A stretch of DNA of 64,000 nt from Phalacrocorax aristotelis (taxonomy: Eukaryota; Chordata; Aves; Suliformes; Phalacrocoracidae), in NCBI RefSeq assembly GCF_949628215.1, contig NC_134279.1, forward strand, positions 51,014,266 to 51,078,265, read 5' to 3'. Shown one piece after another: positions 51,405 to 64,000 of this stretch; position 1 is the first letter of the stretch; the number at the start of each line of letters is the position of its first letter. The notes under the pieces are model-generated. The model searched no databases and was not told where the DNA came from. It worked only from the letters and a program-made list of their open reading frames with translations. The translations under genes were made by a program, and so were the position numbers.

Positions 51405-52315
51405 AGATACACACATATTTATATAGACTGTCTATCAGAGATTTCTGTCCATTGCTTTCTCCACTCCCTTGGTAGTCACCGGGTTTTGCCTATGACAATA
51501 TGCTATTCTTAGGAAATATACAGCAATTATATTGTCTACAGAACCCCTAACTGCTTGCTGTGGAAATAAAAACTCGACCACATATGTATTTGTTCAACGA
51601 CACTGGAAGTGCGGTCTCTAGGAAGTATATGTAGAATTGATTAGATTGTACTGTATACTTTAAGTTGAATTATGTACTCTCGTAAAAACACTCTTCAAAA
51701 TTATTTAACTTCCCATGGTATAGTCTTAGAAGGTGCAAAAAAAAATCTTTAGTGTTATCTTTTCCTGTCACATGACTAGTGCAAACACACAAAAAATTCT
51801 TATCTTTTTGTTTCTTTTCTGGTACTTTATAAAACAGCATAACCGGTTTAGTGCCCAGACATTAAAGACTCCACTCGGAAAAGGTCGATGTTATATATTC
51901 CACTCTACTTTAAATGTTCCTATTATATAACAGGAAAGATTTAGCCATAAGGGTCTTCTAGTGTGTGATGGCTGAGAGTTTTTTTTTTTAAAAAAACAAA
52001 CCTTCTCTACTGGGGAGAGTGGTGCCGTCTAACCAGAAGAGCCCTCTACTGTTTGTAGGACTCGGAGGGTGCTGCATGGACCTGGCAACATTATCCGTAC
52101 TGCAGCATCTTTAGGCTTAGAAAAAAATTCCTCCTCCATTTAGCTGTACCACCCTAATGCGTGTCCTCCAACTTAGCAGCTGTGATGAACAGTTTGATCT
52201 TGACCTGCCAGTCATGTCAATAAAACTACTTGATGACTGTTTCAAACGTTTTAGGTATATTTGAGTAATCAGTATACAGGCTACTTGAGAAATAGGTGCC
52301 GTATAGATTATTCAA

Positions 52316-52430
52316 CTTTGATCTATTTCTTTGATTTAGCACTGCAATTAAGTAGATTTGGTTCAAAGAGAAAGCTCATTGGTTGATGTTTTACACTGAT
52401 GTGATAATGTTTACACAGATGTGCTTTGAA
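52316..52430 (+). promoter_or_regulatory. Cluster of four TCF/LEF-like motifs upstream of FGF20
   Basis: CTTTGATC at 52316-52323, CTTTGATT at 52329-52336, the reverse of CTTTGAA at 52362-52368, and CTTTGAA at 52424-52430 all fit the CTTTGWW consensus. They lie 1.8-1.9 kb upstream of the FGF20 start codon. FGF20 is known as a Wnt/beta-catenin target in mammals; that this cluster does the job here is inference. Confidence 0.4.
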
Positions 52431-53978
52431 ATCTCGATTATGGTGGATTTTTGGGTCCCACCACATGACAGGCTCCTGTTATCTGAAAGGTAAAATAATA
52501 TAACATCTATCTGTAGCTGCCTTCAGAGCAGGTCCGCCTGTGCTCTCTTCTGAGGTGATTTATCTGATCATTGTATTTAGCGTTAGTTTTTTCAGTTTTA
52601 AATCCCTCCACAGTAAATCACTTGCTTTAAAGCAGCCTTTTTATAATTCAGGTGCACACAGGGGCAGTACTTAGGACTGCAATGATGAAAAGGTGTAGCA
52701 TTACCTGCTTTAAAGCACCTGCCAATTAATTAGCCCTATACTCTCCATAGCAAATAAAGCTAAGCAGTAAAATCCATTTGATCTCTCAGATTTAGACTGT
52801 GGCTGAAAAGACCATGGAGCAAGACGGCAGAACTAATCTTTCGTTTCGTGATTCTCTGCAACTTTTTTGTTTAAATGAAACCTTAAACCGCCAAGTGATT
52901 TTCTCGAACTTTTCAAAGAATCAACTATGAAAGATCTTTGCATTTTATACTCTAATACCGTGTTTTGGCATTGGCAAGGAACTGTGTTGCGTATTTTGAA
53001 CACTAAGATGGGGCACGTAGTTGGAGCCCTAAAATTCATTACACGTTACACAAAAAGCGGCAAAGAAGGCAAAAGTCAAGCTCTTAGTTTTAATATACCG
53101 TTGTTTTACCTTTGCTGATAACGAACATGTGTCCCACCAGTACATTTGCATGCGTGAACCGCTCTACTTTGAGGATGAAAAAAAATGCATATGCTCATCC
53201 GGAACTGGACAGCAAAGCCCTAAATCGATTCAAAGTGCTGTAGAAAGGCAACAGAGATCTTTCAGTAGATAATTTGTGGTGCTCACAGACTTCGGTCACG
53301 GGCCCAATGCGAAACCCCAAAGAAGATGTGTTAGATGAGCCGTCTCCCAATCTTTCTTTCTTCATCTCTGTGGGTTTTGAAAATATTTATCCCAAACCAC
53401 GGGCCTGCCCATTTCTGTTTTTACGACGATGTGTCGATACCCAAATGCTCTAGATCAGTTTCATGTCACATTAATGATAAATTAAATGCGAGGGAGAATT
53501 TGCAGAGGGGAAAACACCTCCCCGACTATGCCAATTTCTTTAGAAATTCCCCTCCTTGTAACTGAAGTGATAAAAGGGAAGGGTAATGCACGTACATTTT
53601 ATTAGAGTTTTAGAAACAGGGAGTAAAACTGTCAGATCTTTGGTTTTTTTTTCTTTCATGTGTGTCTGGGCAGGCCTAACCCTCAGGTAACGCCCTTTCT
53701 CCCTCTTCCCTCCTGCCTCTCCTTGCACCTGTCCGCGGAACGCTCCGGCAGCTCCCGCCCGGACCCGCTGCCCGCTGCCCGCTCCGCGCCGGGGCTGCCC
53801 CCCTCCCCCCGACCGCCCCTCCCCGCGTGTGCGCGGCGTGGGTGCGTGCCTGCGTGCGGCGGGGCGCAGGAGCCGCGCCAGCACCTCCCTCCCCGCCGTC
53901 ATCTCAGATCAGAGGAAGGTGCGAGGAGAGGGGGAGCCGGTTTACAATTTCAAACGCAGCCTCCCCGCAGAGGGCTTC

Positions 53979-54035
53979 ATTAGCATATGTCAGGGGGACC
54001 GCCGTATATATATATATACACGCGGAGCGTATAAA
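53979..54035 (+). promoter_or_regulatory. FGF20: FGF20 core promoter candidates
   Basis: An octamer-like ATTAGCAT (53979-53986), a (TA)7 run (54005-54018) and a TATAAA (54030-54035) lie 210-270 bp before the start codon, inside the CpG island. Either TA element would place transcription start near 54035-54065. The start site itself cannot be seen. Confidence 0.55.
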
Positions 54036-54060
54036 CACCACCCCGCCGCCTGGCTCACAC

Positions 54061-54142
54061 CGGCACGGCTCGCCTCGCCTCGGCTCAGCACGGCTCGGCT
54101 CGGCTCGGCTCGACTCGGCTCAGCACGGCTCGGCTCTGCCGG
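54061..54142 (+). repeat. Imperfect (CGGCT)n pentamer repeat in the FGF20 5' leader
   Basis: Runs of CGGCT/CGCCT units interrupted by CAGCA and GACT variants. They lie between the TATA candidates and the start codon, so they are probably in the 5' UTR. Confidence 0.85.
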
Positions 54143-54245
54143 CTCCCCATGCTTGGGGCCCCGCCGCGCACCCCCACATGCCCGCCGGCAGAGGCCGGCA
54201 GCCGCTCTCCGCCGCCGCGCCGTAGCCCGCTCGCCCCGCGCCCCC

Positions 54246-58348
<4,103 letters not shown>

Positions 58349-59220
58349 GGAAGGAGGCAGCTTTGGAGAAACCCCCGTACTGGAGCTGTTTGATCCTGGC
58401 CCCGCTTCCATGGCAGTACCAGCATGAGGAACCTGCAGAGGTCTAGGGTGCTGGATTGGAAGAAGCTACTTTGTGATAGGCAAGCCTCTGTTTTCTAACC
58501 TTTGGATTTAGGAGACAAAGCCTTAAGGCTGGGAGCAGACCGGCCTCCTTCAAACTTGCTGAACTGTTTGGTAGCCAGTAACCAGAGGGAAGTTGGAGTG
58601 TGACTTCTTTAAAATGAACAAACTCTCGGCAATTTTGTCTTGGATTACCTATGGTCCCTAAATTAGCAAAGAACTACCTGCATCATGTGGATGAGGCGAC
58701 AGCTGGAAGAAATAGAAATAAATAGACTGTAAAATAGTAATAAATCCTGAGAACTTTTTGTGGCTCCACTTTAGCGATGGACCTTAGGTCTTGGTGCATC
58801 ATAGTCAGAGATGGAACTTCTCTTCAGGATGGACCTATTTATACATCTCCAGATAGCATATATTTATTTTATATATTTATTTATTAAAGAGTTTATTTTT
58901 TACTGGGATATGAAGAGAATACAAGCCCCTAACCCCGATGAGAACTCATTTACAGTGCCAGTATCTACTCTGAGTAGTGTCATGATACAGAAATGGCATT
59001 ACATTGCAATGCATCTGAAACCTGAATGTTCATATTTCATTGTTTATCAGTTACAGATAAGGTTATGTTTTACGCACATACCATTGCCTCGTTACTGTCC
59101 TTCTTTTGGAAAGAATGTTTAAATTTTTTTTGACTTATGAGAGTGCCTTACAGCTCTGTATTGAATTCAAATGCACATTTAAAAAGGGAATTAAAGATTA
59201 TTTCACTTTATTTGGTTTAC
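58349..59220 (+). other. FGF20: FGF20 3' UTR (end approximate)
   Basis: Possible polyadenylation signals are AATAAA at 58717-58722 and 58739-58744 and ATTAAA at 58883-58888 and 59190-59195. An AU-rich cluster lies at about 58855-58890. Which site is used is not visible; I set the end just past the last signal. Confidence 0.55.
58855..58890 (+). promoter_or_regulatory. AU-rich element cluster in the FGF20 3' UTR
   Basis: Several overlapping ATTTA pentamers, including the nonamer TTATTTATT at 58877-58885, fit the class of AU-rich elements that shorten mRNA life through proteins such as ZFP36. It is included in the message only if a poly(A) site downstream of it is used. Confidence 0.5.
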
Positions 59221-62200
59221 TGTCATTTTTAAATTGAGAGTCTCTTAGCGCACAATGTGTAACACTGCAAACCTGCAACAATTGTGAGGATTCTGTTGCA
59301 GTTACCTTGAAAGAAAAAGTAGTATTAGCTCTAGAAATCTTGATTCAAATCACCACATGCTTGATGTTTTTTGCGAAATGGGTCCTACTGTCTTTAGTAA
59401 CACACAGATAACTATTCTCTGCATTACTGAAACTTTTCATGTAGGATTCTCATCAGTCTAGAAGGTATTTTAATCATATTCCCTATGAACATGTTTAAGG
59501 GGAAACAGTATCAGAGTTAAGAAGTTTCTGATATTGCTGAATGAAAAGCTTCTGGGAGTGAAGTTTGTTTCTCCCCTGAGTACAGGGGAGCCTAAGGAGA
59601 CTACTTATCTTAATTCTTCCTTTAGAGAATGATCTCAGCATCAGTTTTTTGTGTGAACACTATCAGGACAAAGATGAGCTCTGTGCTATTTACATCTATA
59701 TGACAGGTAGATTACACTAATTTAATTCAGGATGATCAGTTATGAAGCACAGACTCCTTGTTGAATTAACTGGAAAGCCCCCTTAACTGGAGAGTAAGAC
59801 TACTAAGGGTTAGTGACAGGCCCTGTAAGATTTAGACCTAAACCTGCTGAAGCTTGCTGTCAGGTGATTGCCACCTCCGCAGGAAAGATTGGTCCAGGAA
59901 GGGGACTGCAGGAAAGGCGCTCCAGGAGAGGGCATCAATACGTGTACTGTACTAGAGGTGGTCTTATGTTTCAGGTGCCAGTGTTCCCAGTGGGCTCCAG
60001 CTCAAGATAACTCATTTGAGTTCAGTTTCAGTTTTGTAGAAGCGTACACAGTTCAGGTACTGCACGTGCATCATTTGTATCAAGTCAAGGTATTAACGAA
60101 AAGCATTTTCCAGTATATAACAAACTTGCTAGAACCATCACTGTACTGGAACTTTTTCCAATCTATAATGGGAAGTGAATAGATTACTGCTGGGCTGCGG
60201 ACAAAATAATTTTACTTTCTGCCACATAGAAATTGAATGCAGATACACAAAAACATGTTTCAGCGCTTTGTGGCTAGCAGTATGTAACTTACTAAGGTTA
60301 GATGCTTCATTAAAAAGAGGCAGTTGAAGATCTACAGTGCACTGAATACAGTTCAATAGAATAATCTTGTAATGCACTTCAACCTACTCTAAGATAATGA
60401 TTTTATGGGTGACACTGAGTCCCTTTAGTAACAGATCAATAACTGAAGAGAAAAGTATATGTTTTAAATAGAAAAATTTTTCCTCTGCATGTTAAAAAGT
60501 AATTTATTCCATGTAAGATGTGTAAAAAATCAGTGGCTGCTGCTCAGAATATAATTCCCACATATTTCTGGCAAACATGCTCAGTGTTTAAACCACACCA
60601 ATAAAAGCGTTATCTCTCTTTGGATTAGCAGTTTAGTGTTAATCCAAGTACCTCAAAAGATGGAAGGGCTGTAATCATCCTTGTTATCTGTGCATCTTTT
60701 TTCACAGATACGATACAGTTCAGAAGAGTAATTTAGGATAGTTTTAAGCGGTGAATAATCAGCTGAAACTTCTGGATCCAAACACCTAGCCAACTTATAG
60801 GTGAAGAAGGGTGATAGACGCTTGTCATTTTCTTGCCCCATTCCCATTTTAGATATATATCTGATAATCCTTGAACAAAACATAATGGAGCAGATATGGT
60901 GGTGATAAATGACTGTACAAAACCTCCAGAGCATTTGAGAGCTGTTGCAGCCTCCTTTGTAGTTCTGGTGTATTGCCACTGAAGAAAGATACTGCTTTTT
61001 ATCTGTTTCATTTTGCTTGTAGCATTTACTTGCTCTCTGTTACATTCTGTCCATCATGATCTCCAGATGCAGTTAATGTTTTTCTAGTTTGAAAACGGTG
61101 GATGCAGAAGCAACACCTCAAAATAGCTATTTTCGTATGTTATTAGACTAATAGCTTAGTTGTCAGTGGCTGGGTTTTTTGTGTGGTTTTCACTCCCGCT
61201 TCAGAAAGCCCAACTGGATAGAGTGAGCGAGCTGTGGGCTGCTCTAATGTCATGAAGAGGGTAATCTGAAGGAGGTGACATTGTTCAAGGTTCAGAGGAA
61301 ATCTCTGAAGGTAGAGAAAATGTCACATCTTGAAATAAATCCCTGCATGATTGGCTGCCCTATTTATGCCTTTCTTTTTTTTTCCAGGGAAGGGAACCAT
61401 TCAAGGTAGTTACGCAGTTTGCATAGCAGGTGCAGCTCCACTTTCTGCTTCCCACAGATTCTCCTAGTAGCTGTAAAACTTGTCCCTTTGATCTCAGAGC
61501 CGTCTGGAAATTGAATGCTCCATGCTAGTTCTGTACTTCTTCACATATTTTGTTTTTCTGCTGCTCTCTTTTCAGAGTTGTGTCAGAAATAATATACTGC
61601 CATACTGAAGATTTTCTGAAATCCAAGAATAACCTTAACTTTTGAGCATATTTGAAGTGGAATTGTTACTTTTAGTAAACTTTGTGCTCTTGGTCAGAAT
61701 GCAGAAGGTAGAATTTTTTACAGTCTCTTGTGGTAGTCTTCCAGCTATGATAGTCACACAACATATGAGAACCCAAGTGCCTCTGGAAATGGGTATTTTT
61801 TATTAGACGAGCTGATATAATCAGAAAAAGCGGACAGCTAGTCTAAAAGGCACAAAGTCCTTTCACTGGTCTGAATCATTTGTGTTTGCATGGAGCAGTT
61901 TGGTCCCATCTGTATCTTTGTGCTTTCTGTCATAAGCTTATGGGTGTTATCTTTCATGCTCAGGTGTGACCAGCTCCACTGATTCTAGCTGAAAGTTCCA
62001 ATCACTGGTATGGCCGTGCACTCTGGTAGCACGCCAGGGTTATGCAGAATTTACTTTCTGACATGTGAGAGTCATTTAAGAAGTACATTTTCTTAATAGC
62101 TTTCCAGCTATTTTCATTTCTTGATGTGCTTTTTTAACATTTTTTCATAGCCATCCAATCTTGCTTCAGTTACTTTGTGAAGTTTTACTTAAAGATGGGT

Positions 62201-62277
62201 CTTTACCAGGAGCTATATGAGCTATGGGTGTGATTTTTATTTTTTCCTCAATTTATGTTATCACACTAGTACCACTG
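59221..62277. other. Intergenic sequence downstream of FGF20
   Basis: About 3 kb of moderately AT-rich sequence with short frames on both strands. None resembles a known family, and no repeat is recognisable. Confidence 0.65.
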
Positions 62278-62874
62278 TGTGGTGTTTTTGGCTGGGATAA
62301 AGTTAATTTTCTTCATAGTAGCTAGTATGGGGTTGGTTATGTTTTAGATTTGTGCTGAAAATAGCACTGATAATACAGGGATGTTTTCATTACTGCTGAG
62401 CAGGGCTTACACAGAGTCAGGGCCTTTTCCGCTCCTCACCCCACCCCACCAGAAGGTAGGCATGAGGGTGCATGAGAAGTTGGGAGGGGATACGAAGCTG
62501 GGACAGCTGAACCCAACTGACCAAAGGGATATTCCATACCATATGGTGTCATGCTGGGGATGGAAGAAGGAAGGGGGGGCGGAGGGACATTCGGAGTGAT
62601 GGCTTTTGTCTTCCCAAGTCACTGTTACACATGATGAAGCCCTGCTTTCCTGGAGATGGCTGAACACCTGCCTGCCCATGGGAAGTAGTGATTGAATTCC
62701 TTGATTTGCTTTGCTTGTGTGTGTGTCTTTTGCTTTACCTGTTGAACTGTCTTTATCTCAACCCATGACTTTTCTCACTTTTACCCTTCCGATTCTCTCC
62801 GCCATCCTACTTGGCGGGTCAACAAGCAAGCAGCTGTGCGGGACTTAGTTGCCAGCTGGGGTTAAATCGCAACA
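62278..62874 (+). repeat. Solo LTR, same subfamily as 44190-44794
   Basis: 597 bp from TGTGGTGTTTTTGGCTGGGA to CGCAACA, flanked by CACTG and TACTG (imperfect 5-bp duplication). It shares the long middle block with the 44-kb copy, but its CRE is lost to GGTGTCAT and nearby bases are deleted. It lies about 3.9 kb downstream of the FGF20 stop codon. Confidence 0.92.
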
Positions 62875-64000
62875 TACTGTACCATGGCTCTGGTTGTACC
62901 GTTGCAAAATCCTTTTTCTGTACAGCAAAGAACTAAACAGAGGCAAGGCGGTTTTGTACGCCGTAAATGCATCTTCACTGTTGCTCTAATGAACTGGACC
63001 GAGCCTGTGTCATATATACTGAGAACACTGTAGTAAGATGCTTAAGTTTTGCTCATCTTGCTCCATACTGCATGGAGATACTATTAGTAAGGAGGCCTTT
63101 TGGAAATCTTCTCTGCATTTGCTCCTTTAGCTTTTCATGTGAGAAAAGCTATTGACTTCACTGCTGTTAAATTCTCTGCAAATATTTGGTGTTTTTTTCA
63201 GTAGTGCAAACATCTGAAGACTCAAAGTATATGAATATAATGATGGCAGCATGAGATCAGACAGTACTGCATCTCCACTGCATGAGGAAGAGAGTAAGAA
63301 TAAGGCAGGTGTATATTCTGGGCATTCATTGTATAACCCCAACTAGGATTACTACCTGAAGTCAATTCTCCTCTGGGTCATTTCCTTTTGTAAGGCAGAA
63401 AAGTGAAGTAAAAATTTCAAATGTTGGAGAACATGGTGGGGGAATTCTAAGCTTCCTGCATGTCTGCATCAACCTGCACTTTATGAGGCATTTCTTTTAA
63501 AACAATCTCCTTTGCAGCAGTATATTCAGCTGTTGTGGTGAAATCGTTGCTGTTAGTGTACTTGGTGCCGTGTACATTTGGATATACATGTGCTCATCTC
63601 AGTGCAAGGAGACAAATATATTGCTCGAGACGAAAGAACGTTCTGAAGTTGTTATATACCATCAAAATGTTAATCAGGAAAGTTTGCTTTATGGCATTAG
63701 TTTTAATTAAGTTTTTGATACAAAGTTTTACAGCATGTATGTGTTGTTCACAGTCAGAAATTCATGGGCAGAAAACCATAAAGGTGTAAAAGCTTCTCAG
63801 GTGGAACATACTTAGCCATGACATCTTTGTAAATAAGTTGGGTGCAGATAGGAGGAAAAAAAAACAACTGGGAAGAGGTCAAACAGTTACTTCTATTGCC
63901 AGTTGGAGAGAGATTAAGTTTCAAACAGAAATTGGTTGGCAGCTTGCCAAAATAACTATTTCATCTGCAACATGATCAGACACCAGAACCATTCTGGAAG
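62875..64000. other. Intergenic sequence after the solo LTR, to window end
   Basis: I see no gene, RNA gene or mobile element here. Confidence 0.65.

Larger units (their letters stand above)
48650..53690. other. Intergenic region between MICU3 and FGF20
   Basis: About 5 kb between the two CpG islands. It holds an imperfect 13-bp inverted repeat (49533-49545 with 49585-49597), a (CT)7 run at 51391-51404, four TCF/LEF-like motifs at 52316-52430 and a perfect POU octamer at 53144-53151. No supported gene is seen. Confidence 0.75.

Overview
This is a vertebrate nuclear window, most likely from a bird, probably a neoavian. The reasons are the AT-rich introns around GC-rich CpG-island promoters, spliced genes with GT-AG introns, and an endogenous retrovirus family whose LTR resembles one I know from songbird and other neoavian genomes. 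No prokaryotic features, CRISPR arrays or tRNA/rRNA genes are visible. The species cannot be settled from the sequence alone.

Two protein-coding genes stand head to head. MICU3 (mitochondrial calcium uptake family member 3, also called EFHA2) is on the minus strand. Its start codon is at 48286 and eleven coding exons run leftwards to 331; the last exons lie beyond the left edge. The eleven exons join in frame to exactly 386 codons. FGF20 is on the plus strand with three coding exons (54246-54543, 56846-56949, 58103-58348) that give a complete 215-residue protein. The two start codons are about 6 kb apart and each lies in its own CpG island. The same divergent FGF20-MICU3 pair exists in human 8p22.

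Region by region: 1-48004 is MICU3 introns and exons. Intron 6 carries an old, inactivated 6,956-bp provirus (16631-23586) with two LTRs, a lysine-tRNA-type primer site, and gag, protease, RT, RNase H and integrase remnants; no env is recognisable. Intron 1 carries a related solo LTR (44190-44794). The MICU3 CpG island is at about 47640-48620. The stretch 48650-53690 is the intergenic space between the promoters, with a cluster of TCF/LEF-like motifs near 52.3-52.4 kb. The FGF20 promoter, 5' leader and exon 1 occupy 53690-54860, followed by introns, exons and a 3' UTR with AU-rich elements. The rest is downstream sequence with a second solo LTR (62278-62874).

Functionally the two genes are unrelated: MICU3 regulates the mitochondrial calcium uniporter, and FGF20 is a secreted growth factor. 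They could share regulatory DNA in the gap between them. The most useful observations are an AUG uORF overlapping the FGF20 start, the TCF/LEF-like cluster upstream of FGF20, a 64-bp piece of integrase copied into the gag region of the provirus, and an intact CRE in the MICU3 intron-1 solo LTR. I found no evidence of a wholly new biological system.
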